This document shows positions 43,886 through 52,485 of a stretch of 64,000 nucleotides of DNA, piece after piece; the first letter of the stretch is position 1; every line of letters begins with the position of its first letter. A program made the position numbers and the translations under genes. The DNA lies in the NCBI RefSeq assembly GCF_004217315.1, contig NZ_SGWR01000001.1, forward strand, positions 682,001 to 746,000, in the 5' to 3' direction. The notes under the pieces are model-generated. The model was not told the origin of the DNA, searched no databases, and saw only the letters and a list, made by a program, of their open reading frames with translations. Source of the stretch: Corticibacter populi. GTDB lineage: Bacteria; Pseudomonadota; Gammaproteobacteria; Burkholderiales; Burkholderiaceae_C.

Positions 43886-44659
43886 TCAATACATGTGCAG
43901 CCCGCCATTGATGGCGACGTTGCTGCCGGTCATGTATTCGGCCAGGTCGCTGGCGACGAAGGCCACCAGCGCCGCAATGTGCTCGGGCCGGCCGAGCCGT
44001 CCAACCGGGATGCCCGGCAGAATCTGCCCTTCCAGCACTTCCTTGGGCACGGCCTCGACCATTTGCGTAGCCAGATAGCCCGGCGAAATGGCATTGACCG
44101 TCACGCCCTTGCGCGCCACTTCGAGCGCCAGTGACTTGGTGAAACCATAAATGCCCGACTTTGCGGAGGAATAATTGGTCTGGCCGAACTGGCCCTTGCT
44201 GCCATTGACCGAGGAGATGTTGATCACCCGGCCCCAGCCGCGCCCGACCATGCCATCGATAAAAGGCTTGGTGACGTTGAAGAGCGAGTCGAGGTTGGTG
44301 CGCAGCACCGCATCCCAAGCTTCCTTGCTGAGCTTGCGAAAGCTGGCATCGCGGGTGATACCGGCGTTGTTGATGAGGATGTCGACCTCATGGCCGTCGG
44401 CAAACACCTGATTGGCCATCGCCTGCGTGGAGTCGAACTCCGATACATCGGCGCCGTAGAAGGTGAACGCGTAGCCCTCCTGTGCCTGTTCCTTGAGCCA
44501 GGCCTCGGCCTTGTCCGGCTCGGGCAAGTCGCTGGCGAGCACCCGGTGGCCCGCGTCGTGCAAGGCCCTGGCAATGGCCGTGCCCAGCCCCCCCAGTGCG
44601 CCGGTGACCAGCGCCACGCGCTGGCGTTGTTGCGGCGCTGCAGTGTTGCCTGTCGTCAT
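43886..44659 (-). CDS. phaB: Acetoacetyl-CoA reductase
   Basis: NADPH-dependent short-chain dehydrogenase that makes (R)-3-hydroxybutyryl-CoA for PHB synthesis. The 257 residues show the Rossmann motif TGALGGLG, NNAG in the ILINNAGITRD strand, the catalytic Ser-Tyr-Lys set (INISSVNG, then NYSSAKSG) and AISPGYLATQM. These match PhaB of Ralstonia more than FabG. GGAAAGGG lies in front of the ATG at 44659. The longer open frame upstream is shadow. phaA (ketothiolase) is not adjacent. Confidence 0.92.
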   Translation of the reverse strand: MTTGNTAAPQQRQRVALVTGALGGLGTAIARALHDAGHRVLASDLPEPDKAEAWLKEQAQEGYAFTFYGADVSEFDSTQAMANQVFADGHEVDILINNAGITRDASFRKLSKEAWDAVLRTNLDSLFNVTKPFIDGMVGRGWGRVINISSVNGSKGQFGQTNYSSAKSGIYGFTKSLALEVARKGVTVNAISPGYLATQMVEAVPKEVLEGQILPGIPVGRLGRPEHIAALVAFVASDLAEYMTGSNVAINGGLHMY

Positions 44660-44754
44660 CTGATACCCTTTCCTCAAGGTCGATGGTTGAAAATCCGTGC
44701 AGTCCGGCCAGCGGCGATGGCGATGCTCCCCGGCCGGCCAGTGTGTGCAGGCCT

Positions 44755-46521
44755 CTATTTCTCGAGTACGTAGGAACCCGGCGCGTCCTGCAGCACCCGG
44801 TAGCCGCGGCGGGCCGCGCCCATGCGCGGCGGCTTGCCCGGTGCACCGGAGCGGGCCTGCAGCCAGGCTGCCCATTCGGGCCACCAGGAGCCTTGGCGGA
44901 CCGGCACGGCGGCCTGCCAGTCATCAGCCGAGCGGTACCGACCACCGGCACGCCGGGTGTGGATCTGGTAGCTGCGGTGCGGATGGCCGATTTCGCTGAC
45001 GATGCCGGCGTTGTGCCCACCGCTGGTGAGCACGAAGGTGATCTCCGCCGGCGTCAGGTTGTGCAGCTTGTAGACCGAGTGCCAGGGTGCCACGTGGTCG
45101 GTCAGCGTCCCCACGTTGAAGATCGGCAATGCGATGTCGGCCAGCGAGATCGGCTTGCCTCCGACCTCGTAGCGGCCGCTGCTGAGATCGTTGTCAAGAA
45201 ACAGGCGGCGCAGGTATTGCGAGTGCATGCGCGCCGGCATGCGCGTGGCATCCGCATTCCAGGCCATCAGGTCGTTCATGCTGCCGCGCTCACCCAGCAG
45301 GTATTCGCGCACCATGCGCGACCAGATCATGTCGTAGGAGCGCAGCATCTGGAAGGCGCCGGCCATCTGGTCCGAGCGCAGGTAGCCGGTCCGTTTCATC
45401 TGCGCCTCCAGCAAGCTGACCTGGCTTTCGTCGATGAAGAGGGCCAGTTCGCCCGGCTCGGAAAAATCGGTCTGCGCAGTAAACAGGCTCAGGCTCGCCA
45501 GGCGCTCATCGCCATCGCGCACCAGCGCCGCCGCTCCAATGGCCAGCAGTGTGCCACCCAGGCAGTAGCCGGTGGCATGCACCTTGCGGCCAGGCACCAC
45601 CGCCTGCACTGCATCAAGCGCCGCAAAAAGGCCTTGCTGCAGGTAATCCTCCATGCCCAGGCCTCCCTCGGCCTCGCCGGGGTTCTTCCAGGAGATGCAG
45701 AAAACCGTATACCCCTGGCCAACGAGATAGCGGACCAGCGAATTGCCCGGCGACAGGTCCAGGATGTAGTACTTCATGATCCAGGCAGGCACCACCAGCA
45801 CCGGCTCCGGATGCACCTGCCCGGTGCTGGGGGCATATTGGATCAACTCCATCACGTCATTGCGCAGGATCACCTTGCCGGGCGTGGCGGCCACGTCGCG
45901 GCCAACCACGAAATCCTCGGCCCCCGGCGGGGGCAGATGCGCCAACTGGCGGGTGCTGGCATCGAGCCAGTTGGCCAAGCCCCGGCTGAGGTTGGCGCCG
46001 GCCTGCGCACGGGTTTGCGCAAGCACCACCGGGTTGCTCAGCCAATAATTGGCCGGCGATAACACCTGCAACAACTGATGCGCCCAGAAGTTCACCAGGT
46101 TTTCATGATGCTTTTCGACGCCCCAGACGCCCTGCCCGGCTTCCTGCCACCAGCGCTCGGCCATCAGATACGCCTGCAGCAAGAGATTGAAGGGCCACTG
46201 CCGCCACTCGGACTCGCGAAAGCGCTTGTCCGAGATTGGCGGCTCGATGTCGGCGCGCTGCGCCGGATCGGCCTGCCAATATTGGCGCAGGTAGAGCAGC
46301 AGATCCTCGCGCTGATCCTGCGCCAGTCGCAGCAACTCCAGGCGCTTGCCAGGGGAAATGGCCAGGTGCGAGGCCCAGTCGAACCAAGCCAGCCAGACCG
46401 ATTGCGGCGATACCGAGGCATTCATGCGCGCCCAGGCGGCATGGGCCAGCGCATCGAGCTGCCAGGCGGCCTGGCTGGCATCGGAAGCCTGATCTCCTGG
46501 GGCGTGAGGGGGACGGGGCAT
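44755..46521 (-). CDS. phaC: Class I poly(3-hydroxyalkanoate) synthase
   Basis: Polymerises (R)-3-hydroxyacyl-CoA into PHA at the granule surface. The 588-residue protein has the lipase-like box GYCLGGTLL (catalytic Cys), the Asp motif GTLTDHVAPW and the His motif TSGGHNAGI, plus PAWIMKYYILDL. The class I length and its position with phaB and phaP fit a short-chain-length synthase. The ATG at 46521 has GGAG eight bases upstream; the GTG nine bases before it is too close to the ribosome site. An FNR/ANR-type box lies about 190 bases upstream. Confidence 0.95.
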   Translation of the reverse strand: MPRPPHAPGDQASDASQAAWQLDALAHAAWARMNASVSPQSVWLAWFDWASHLAISPGKRLELLRLAQDQREDLLLYLRQYWQADPAQRADIEPPISDKRFRESEWRQWPFNLLLQAYLMAERWWQEAGQGVWGVEKHHENLVNFWAHQLLQVLSPANYWLSNPVVLAQTRAQAGANLSRGLANWLDASTRQLAHLPPPGAEDFVVGRDVAATPGKVILRNDVMELIQYAPSTGQVHPEPVLVVPAWIMKYYILDLSPGNSLVRYLVGQGYTVFCISWKNPGEAEGGLGMEDYLQQGLFAALDAVQAVVPGRKVHATGYCLGGTLLAIGAAALVRDGDERLASLSLFTAQTDFSEPGELALFIDESQVSLLEAQMKRTGYLRSDQMAGAFQMLRSYDMIWSRMVREYLLGERGSMNDLMAWNADATRMPARMHSQYLRRLFLDNDLSSGRYEVGGKPISLADIALPIFNVGTLTDHVAPWHSVYKLHNLTPAEITFVLTSGGHNAGIVSEIGHPHRSYQIHTRRAGGRYRSADDWQAAVPVRQGSWWPEWAAWLQARSGAPGKPPRMGAARRGYRVLQDAPGSYVLEK

Positions 46522-46844
46522 CGCGAACACTCCACAGAGTCCGTGCTGCCACCTCAGGCCTTCAGCGCCAGGACCGGCTGCACGTCGGGAAATCGAAGCC
46601 TGCGCTCAGCGGCGCAGCGCAAGTTGCGCGGGTCGCGCATGGACACGCATCCACGTATGCCGATGCATGGTTGACAAGACGTTAACGTTTTTTACGAGCC
46701 TACCATTGACCCAGATCAAACGCGCAGGCAGGGTTGTCAGCAACCATTTCCAATGGTTTCATTCTGCGCGGCGACCATGACGGGAATGTGCAAAAGGTTG
46801 CAACTTGGATCGTGTTAACAGGTCCTAGTGGCAGATGGCTGGCA
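46522..46844. other. phaC upstream region
   Basis: 323 bases without a gene. Besides the FNR/ANR-type box, it has a 10-base palindrome ACGTTAACGT (46679-46688), overlapping hairpins GGTTG-TCAG-CAACC (46732-46745) and AACCATT-TCC-AATGGTT (46742-46758), and no open frame with a ribosome site. The region is locally A/T-rich compared with its neighbours. Confidence 0.5.
46706..46719 (-). promoter_or_regulatory. FNR/ANR-type box in the phaC promoter
   Basis: TTGACCCAGATCAA matches TTGAT-N4-ATCAA at 9 of 10 fixed positions. On the minus strand a TTAACG hexamer (46685-46680) follows, placing a possible start near 46673, about 40 bases from the box centre: the spacing of a class II FNR-activated promoter. 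The actual start site is inferred. Confidence 0.6.
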
Positions 46845-47945
46845 TCAGGGCAGTTGTTCCAGCGCCTGCAGATAATCCGGGTGCTGCATCAGCTCATCCC
46901 AGGTCAACGGCCAGGCCTGCGGCAATAGCGCCAGGCGCCGGCGTTCACCCTGGAGCTGCTGGCTCCAGGTGCCACGTGCGAGTTGGCGCTCCATGCCATC
47001 GATCCACTCGTCGAGCGCGTGACCGCCATCCAGGCTCTGGTTGCACAGCAGCAGCAGGTCACAGCCGGCATTGAGAGCGGCCACGCCGGCCGTCACCGCA
47101 TCGACCGGACGACCGTCGATGACGCGTCCGCCCGCCATGCTCAGGTCGTCGCTGAAGACCGCCCCGTCAAAGCCCAGCCGCTCGCGCAGCACCTCTTGCA
47201 GCCAACGCGACGAATAGCCAGCCGCGCGCCTGTCGACACGGTTGTAGACCACATGCGCGACCATCACCGAGCGCAGGCTGGCGCGCAGCCAGGCATAGGG
47301 CGCGGCATCGTCGCGCAGGATCTCGGCGAGGCTGCGCTCGTCGACGGGAATGTCCACATGCGAATCGGCCACCACGTGGCCGTGCCCTGGAAAATGTTTG
47401 GCGCAGTGCGCCATGCCCGCCTGCAACAGGCCATGCAGCAGGCCTTGCGCCAGCACGGTGACCACCCGGGCATCGGCATGGAAGGCGCGGTCACCGATGA
47501 CGGTGCTGCCGCCCCAGTCCAGATCGACCACGGGCGAGAAGCTCAGGTCAACGCCACAGGCGCGCAGCTCGCTGGCCAGCACATAACCGGTGGCCACGGC
47601 AGCATTGAGCGCGCGCAGCGCGCCCGATCCCGGCAGACCTTTGTGCATGCCGGCTGAGTCGTCGCTCTGCCAGAGCAGGCCGAGGCTGCGCATGGGCGGC
47701 AGCACCGTGAAGCCGTCACTGCGAAAGCGCTGCACGCGCCCGCCTTCCTGGTCCACGCAGATCAGCAGGTCGCCGCGGATGGCCTTGATCTCGCTGCACA
47801 GCTGCACCAGTTGGCGGCGATTGACCCAGTTGCGGGCAAACAGCGTCACACCGCCGACCAGCGGATGCATCAGGCGGCGTTTGTCATCAGCCGTGAGGAT
47901 GGTGCCGGCAACGTCGATGAACAAGGGTGCGTGGTGATCGGTCAT
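46845..47945 (-). CDS. nagZ: Beta-N-acetylglucosaminidase NagZ
   Basis: Cytosolic glycoside hydrolase family 3 enzyme that removes N-acetylglucosamine from muropeptides during cell wall recycling. The 366-residue protein has the NagZ signature KHFPGHGHVVADSHVD (with the mobile-loop Asp-His pair), LICVDQEGGRVQRF, and FSDDLSMAGG with the catalytic nucleophile Asp region. No signal peptide. Start at 47945; an in-frame ATG 15 bases upstream gives the same protein with five more residues. It lies 29 bases after acpS, at the end of the lepA-to-nagZ block. Confidence 0.93.
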   Translation of the reverse strand: MTDHHAPLFIDVAGTILTADDKRRLMHPLVGGVTLFARNWVNRRQLVQLCSEIKAIRGDLLICVDQEGGRVQRFRSDGFTVLPPMRSLGLLWQSDDSAGMHKGLPGSGALRALNAAVATGYVLASELRACGVDLSFSPVVDLDWGGSTVIGDRAFHADARVVTVLAQGLLHGLLQAGMAHCAKHFPGHGHVVADSHVDIPVDERSLAEILRDDAAPYAWLRASLRSVMVAHVVYNRVDRRAAGYSSRWLQEVLRERLGFDGAVFSDDLSMAGGRVIDGRPVDAVTAGVAALNAGCDLLLLCNQSLDGGHALDEWIDGMERQLARGTWSQQLQGERRRLALLPQAWPLTWDELMQHPDYLQALEQLP

Positions 47946-47974
47946 GGCAGACGGCTCCATGGGAAAGGCTGGTC

Positions 47975-48385
47975 TCAGGCGCGGCCGGCAAGCGGCCGCA
48001 CTTCTGCGATGCAGAACGCGACAGCGTACTCTTTCTCGTCCGAGAGTGTTACATGAAATTGCAACTGGCGCGCCTCGCACCAGTCTTTGAGCGCGCCATG
48101 GGTGATGATGCAGGGCTGTCCGCTGGAGAGGTTGCCGACCTCGCAGGCGCGCCAGTTCATCGGCATGTGCATGCCCAGGCCGATGGCCTTGCTGAAGGCC
48201 TCCTTGACGGCAAAGCGCGTGGCCACATAGGCGTTGCCGCGCGCCGGCCAGCGTACCGAGCGCCTCCGCCAGGTGGCCAGTTCGGCCTCGGCCAGCACCC
48301 GCTCGGCAAACCGTTCGCCATGCCGCTCCAGGGATTGCGCAATGCGCCGGATGTCGCAAATGTCGGTACCGATGCCGTAGATCAT
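47975..48385 (-). CDS. acpS: Holo-[acyl-carrier-protein] synthase
   Basis: Transfers the phosphopantetheine arm from CoA to acyl carrier protein. 136 residues, starting [15 protein letters not shown], where the first conserved Asp is the metal site, and [15 protein letters not shown], where the Glu and Lys of the second motif lie. C-terminal strands ([21 protein letters not shown]) match the family. The gap after recO is 60 bases. In many proteobacteria pdxJ stands between recO and acpS; it is not present here. Confidence 0.95.
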   Translation of the reverse strand: MIYGIGTDICDIRRIAQSLERHGERFAERVLAEAELATWRRRSVRWPARGNAYVATRFAVKEAFSKAIGLGMHMPMNWRACEVGNLSSGQPCIITHGALKDWCEARQLQFHVTLSDEKEYAVAFCIAEVRPLAGRA

Positions 48386-48445
48386 GCCAAGCCAGGTCCG
48401 TTTATCTTCTGAAGAGGGTACAAAAAGGGGCTGCCGCCGGCCGCT

Positions 48446-49219
48446 TCACAGGGCACGCAGGCCGCGCATCAGCCGCTGCGTCTGCAGTTCGCCGCCCAGG
48501 TAATGGGCCAGTGCCGCGCGCAATTGCTGTTTGAGACCAGTGGCATTCTCGCCGAGGATGCGCATGCAGCCTGCCAGCGCCTGTTCCGAAGCTAGCGCCT
48601 GCTGCAACGCCAGCCATTGGCTGCCGGGCAGCGCTCGACCATCAGCTGGAGCCTCGTGCAGCCCGACTTCAGGAACCAGCGCGTAACGGCGGCGCTCCTC
48701 GATGGGCGTCTGACTGAGCGTTTGAACCGACAGGTCCGGCAGCATGCCGAGCTGACGCAGCAGCACCAACTCGAACGAGCGCAGCAACGCCTCCAGGATC
48801 GGACCGGGGTCGCTGGCGAGCACGCGCACGGTCGCGGCAAAGGCATCGAAGATGGCCGCCTGCGGCTCGGCGCGCACCAGCATGCGCATCAGCAGCTCGT
48901 TGAGATAAAGCCCCGCGAGCAGCGCATCACCACTGGGCATGGCCGGACCACTGCTGCGCTCGATGGCGCGGATGCTGCAGATCTCGGCTCCCTCGTTCTC
49001 GACGAAGGAGTAATCGACCCGCACCGCCTGCAACGGCAGCAGCACGGCGCGGAAATTGGACGTGGGCTTCTTGGCCCCCTTGGCGATGGCCGAGATGCGG
49101 CCACGCTCGCGTGTGAGCAGCTCGACGATGGCGCTGGACTCGCTGTAGGGGTAATGGTGCAGCACAAAGGCCTGATGGCCGCTGGCGCGCTGCACGCGCC
49201 GGCTCGACGCGGTGGCCAA
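48446..49219 (-). CDS. recO: DNA repair protein RecO
   Basis: Recombination mediator that works with RecR. The 257-residue protein has an OB-fold start with QAFVLHHYPYSESSAIVELL and GRISAIAKGAKKPTS, then an all-helical part with LYLNELLMRML and a C-terminal MRGLRAL. The start is taken as the TTG at 49219 behind CGGAGCG; a GTG at 49195 would shorten it by eight residues and is also possible. It lies between era and acpS. Confidence 0.9.
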   Translation of the reverse strand: MATASSRRVQRASGHQAFVLHHYPYSESSAIVELLTRERGRISAIAKGAKKPTSNFRAVLLPLQAVRVDYSFVENEGAEICSIRAIERSSGPAMPSGDALLAGLYLNELLMRMLVRAEPQAAIFDAFAATVRVLASDPGPILEALLRSFELVLLRQLGMLPDLSVQTLSQTPIEERRRYALVPEVGLHEAPADGRALPGSQWLALQQALASEQALAGCMRILGENATGLKQQLRAALAHYLGGELQTQRLMRGLRAL

Positions 49220-49272
49220 TTCAGGCGCTCCGCGTCCGCCGCAGGCAGACTGGGCTGGCGTTGGCAGCCGCC

Positions 49273-50346
49273 TTACTCATAGCCGTAGCTGCGCAGCCGC
49301 GCGGCATCGTCCGACCAGCCCGAACGCACCTTGACCCACAGTTCCAGGAACACCTTGGCGTCGAACTGGCGCTCCAGTTCCTGACGCGCCTCTGTGCCGA
49401 TGCGCTTGAGACGCTCGCCCTTGTCACCGATGACGATGGCCTTGTGGCCATCGCGCTCGACGACGATGGTGGCGGCAATGCGCACCATGCGCTTGGCCGT
49501 CCTGCCCGGCTCTTCCTTGAAGGCGTCGATCACCACCGTCGAGGTGTAGGGCAACTCGTCGCCGGTGAGGCGAAACAGCTTCTCGCGCACCGTCTCGGCG
49601 GCCAGAAAGCGCTCGCTGCGATCGGTCAGTTCATCGGCCTCGTACCACCAGGCCTGCTCGGGCAGATAGGGCTTGCAAATGTCGAGCAGACGCGCCACGT
49701 CCTTGGGATTCTTGGCCGACATGGGCACGAACTCAACGAAGGTGTGACGCTGCTGCATGCCTTTGAGCCAGGGCGCCAGCTCCGAGCGGCGGTGCACGGT
49801 ATCGAGCTTGTTGGCGACCAGAATGGTCGGGATGCGTCCATCGAACAGCGACAGCACCTTGGCGTCCTTGAGCGAGAACGAGCCCGCCTCGACGACGAAG
49901 AGGATCAGGTCCACATCGGCAATGGCACCCGTCACCGCCTTGTTGAGCGACTTGTTGAGCGCCGTGCTGTGCTGGGTCTGGAAGCCCGGCGTATCGACGA
50001 ACACGAACTGCGTATCACCTTCGGTGCGGATGCCGGTGATGCGGTGGCGCGTGGTCTGGGCCTTGCGCGAGGTGATGCTGATTTTCTGGCCGACGAGTGC
50101 ATTCATCAACGTGGACTTGCCCACATTGGGCTTGCCGACGATGGCGATCAGCCCGCAGCGCTGCTGCTCGGGCGGAACCGCCTGGTCCGTACCGGCCGCG
50201 CGACCGGCAGCAGCAAGCATCGCGCCGATGGGATCATCGACCGCATTCTCCTGCGGCGCGTGCAGATCCTCTGACTCCTGCGGCAGCGCCGTGGATTCGG
50301 GTTGTGATTCAGGGCTTGGCGGTTTCGTTCGTTTGGGGGTATTCAT
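49273..50346 (-). CDS. era: GTPase Era
   Basis: Essential GTPase that binds the 3' end of 16S rRNA and checks 30S assembly. The 357-residue protein has the G-domain motifs [17 protein letters not shown] and NKLD, and a KH domain near the end ([13 protein letters not shown]). It is about 55 residues longer than E. coli Era (301), the addition being a charged, Pro/Glu/Gln-rich N-terminal stretch before LIAIVGKPN. The ATG at 50346 overlaps the rnc stop (ATGA). The order rnc-era-recO is the standard one. Confidence 0.95.
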   Translation of the reverse strand: MNTPKRTKPPSPESQPESTALPQESEDLHAPQENAVDDPIGAMLAAAGRAAGTDQAVPPEQQRCGLIAIVGKPNVGKSTLMNALVGQKISITSRKAQTTRHRITGIRTEGDTQFVFVDTPGFQTQHSTALNKSLNKAVTGAIADVDLILFVVEAGSFSLKDAKVLSLFDGRIPTILVANKLDTVHRRSELAPWLKGMQQRHTFVEFVPMSAKNPKDVARLLDICKPYLPEQAWWYEADELTDRSERFLAAETVREKLFRLTGDELPYTSTVVIDAFKEEPGRTAKRMVRIAATIVVERDGHKAIVIGDKGERLKRIGTEARQELERQFDAKVFLELWVKVRSGWSDDAARLRSYGYE

Positions 50347-51083
50347 TTCCTGCTTCCTCTGCGTGCGCCGGCATGGCCGGCGAGCTGCCCCAGCATCTGC
50401 GAGGCGGCCTGCTGCTCGGCGGCCTTGCGCGACTGGCCTTCGCCCCGGCTTTGCAACTGCAGGGCCTCGATGCGGCATTCGACCACAAACACCTGCTTGT
50501 GATCGGCGCCACGGATTTGCTCGACCTGGTACGCCGGCAAGGCCAGGTGCTGCGCCTGCAGCACTTCCTGCAGCCGTGTCTTCGCATCCTTTTCGGTGAC
50601 CTGCGCCGAGCTGGAGATCTCCACACCCTCGAAGAGCTGCAACACCAGGCGCTGTGCGCTCTCGAATCCGGCATCGAGATAAACCGCACCGATCACGGCT
50701 TCCACCGCGTCGGCCAGGATGGAGGTGCGCAGGCGCCCTCCACTCTTTTGCTCGCCCTCGCCCAGGTACAGGGCTTCGGAGAGCTGCAAACGCTGGGCGA
50801 TCTGGTGCAGCGATTCCTCCCGTACCAGATTCGCTCGGGTGCGCGAGAGCATGCCTTCGCTGGTACCGGGCAGGCGCTGCATCAGCCAGTGGGAGATACA
50901 GAGATTGAGCACCGCATCGCCGAGGAACTCCAGCCGTTCATTGTGCTGGGCGGCGAAACTGCGGTGGGTCAGCGCCTGCTTGAGCAGGTCCGGCTGTGAG
51001 AACGTGTGTCCCAGCCGGCCCGCCAGGGCGCTCAAAGTGTGTGAATCAGGCAATTCGGTCAGGACTGTCGGCGAAGCGCTCAC
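50343..51083 (-). CDS. rnc: Ribonuclease III
   Basis: Double-stranded RNA endonuclease for rRNA and mRNA processing. 246 residues: a nuclease domain with LTHRSF and the signature [12 protein letters not shown], acidic residues in [17 protein letters not shown], then a dsRNA-binding domain ([18 protein letters not shown], ending [12 protein letters not shown]). The start is a GTG at 51083 that overlaps the TGA of the DUF4845 gene by four bases. The era ATG overlaps its stop in the same way. Confidence 0.96.
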   Translation of the reverse strand: MSASPTVLTELPDSHTLSALAGRLGHTFSQPDLLKQALTHRSFAAQHNERLEFLGDAVLNLCISHWLMQRLPGTSEGMLSRTRANLVREESLHQIAQRLQLSEALYLGEGEQKSGGRLRTSILADAVEAVIGAVYLDAGFESAQRLVLQLFEGVEISSSAQVTEKDAKTRLQEVLQAQHLALPAYQVEQIRGADHKQVFVVECRIEALQLQSRGEGQSRKAAEQQAASQMLGQLAGHAGARRGSRK

Positions 51084-51457
51084 TGCGACGAGGCATTGAG
51101 CCGATAAACAAGGTACGCGGGGCCGAACAATGGAACCTCGCGTTCGTATTCAACGTTGATGACCACCACGTCGTTCTGCTTGGTGATTTCCAGGTCGGCA
51201 CCACGCACAGGGTTGGCATATTGGTCGAGATACTCGATGGAGGCCACGCGATCGAAGGCCGCACGCACCTGGGGCACCGTGCCCTCCTGCGCCGCCTGCT
51301 TGAGGGCGCGCTTGAGGCTCATGTACTCGGAGACGACGGGCACCGTCTTGACGCCCACATAGCCAAGAAAGACGATGACCACGGCCAGCAGTACCAGGCT
51401 GATGAAGGACATGCCGCGCTGGCGTGCAACGGATGCGGGCTGGATGAGCGATGACAT
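51080..51457 (-). CDS. DUF4845 membrane protein
   Basis: A 125-residue protein of DUF4845 with one N-terminal transmembrane helix (about residues 17-38, ISLVLLAVVIVFLGYVGV) and a small soluble domain (about 45-125). It is found between lepB and rnc in many betaproteobacteria and gammaproteobacteria, but its function is not known. The ATG at 51457 has GAGGGAGCC in front. It overlaps rnc by four bases. Confidence 0.85.
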   Translation of the reverse strand: MSSLIQPASVARQRGMSFISLVLLAVVIVFLGYVGVKTVPVVSEYMSLKRALKQAAQEGTVPQVRAAFDRVASIEYLDQYANPVRGADLEITKQNDVVVINVEYEREVPLFGPAYLVYRLNASSQ

Positions 51458-51506
51458 GCGGGGCTCCCTCTTTCTTGAATCGTGAACTCGGTGGATGGAT
51501 GCAGTG

Positions 51507-52481
51507 TTACTGAATTTTACCGATACGTTTGAGATCGGAGAAGTTCATCCACACCACCACCGCACGCCCAACGATGTTGTCCTCGGGCACGAAGCCCCAG
51601 CTGCGCGAGTCGAGCGAATTGTCGCGGTTGTCGCCCATCACGAAGTAATGGCCGGCCGGCACCGTGCAGCTCACACCCTCGATGTTGTACTCGCACTGGT
51701 CACGGAACGGGAAGTTGCCGGCTGCCGTCACCATGGCCGGCACCTGCGGAATGTTGAGCACCTGGTAAGTGTGGCTGCCCAGGCTCTCCTGCCACTGCTT
51801 GGCGTGGCGCATCGAATCCTGGTCGAAATAATCAGGCTGGGGCTGCGCGGCCACTGGCTGGCCGTTGATGCTCAACCGTTTGTTCTGGTAGCGCACGACG
51901 TCACCGGGCAGGCCGATCACACGCTTGATGTAGTCCATCTTCGGGTTGGGTGGGAAGCGGAACACCATGACCTCACCGCGCTCGGGCGCGCGCCCTTCGG
52001 TCAGTTTGCTGTTCCAGACCGGCATGCGCAATCCATAGGTGTACTTGTCCACCAGGATCAGGTCTCCCACCAGCAGCGTCGGGATCATCGAGCCGCTGGG
52101 GATGCGAAACGGCTCGTAGGCGAACGAGCGCAGCACGAACACGATGGCGATCACCGGGAACAGGCCGGCCGTCCAGTCCAGCCACCAGGGCTGGCGCAGC
52201 GCATGCGCGGCGAGCTTGTCCGCGTCCACCTCGTCCCAGGCAATGCCCTTGGCCTGCATCGCGGCCTTGCGCTCCTGCAGGTTCTCGGCCAGTGCCTGTG
52301 CCGCATTTTTGCGGCGCGGCTGGAAGAACAGCTTCTCGGCCAGCCAGTAGACGCCCGTGACCGCGGTGGCCAGCAGCAGCAGCAGCGGGAAGTTGCCTTC
52401 GACCTGGCCACTGAGCCACAGCAACAGGTACACGGCGGCGGCGGCCAGCAGGCCGCCCGTCAGGATGGGAATGGCTTTCAC
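51507..52481 (-). CDS. lepB: Signal peptidase I
   Basis: Membrane serine protease that removes signal peptides from exported proteins. 324 residues: two N-terminal hydrophobic segments (about 6-26 and 35-52), a further segment before the active site, the catalytic Ser in FRIPSGSMIPTLL, the general-base Lys in YIKRVIGLPGD, and GDNRDNSLDSRSWG. The start was placed at GTG 52481 with GAGGA eight bases upstream; a TTG at 52496 would overlap lepA. It follows lepA by four bases. Confidence 0.93.
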   Translation of the reverse strand: MKAIPILTGGLLAAAAVYLLLWLSGQVEGNFPLLLLLATAVTGVYWLAEKLFFQPRRKNAAQALAENLQERKAAMQAKGIAWDEVDADKLAAHALRQPWWLDWTAGLFPVIAIVFVLRSFAYEPFRIPSGSMIPTLLVGDLILVDKYTYGLRMPVWNSKLTEGRAPERGEVMVFRFPPNPKMDYIKRVIGLPGDVVRYQNKRLSINGQPVAAQPQPDYFDQDSMRHAKQWQESLGSHTYQVLNIPQVPAMVTAAGNFPFRDQCEYNIEGVSCTVPAGHYFVMGDNRDNSLDSRSWGFVPEDNIVGRAVVVWMNFSDLKRIGKIQ

Positions 52482-52485
52482 GTTT

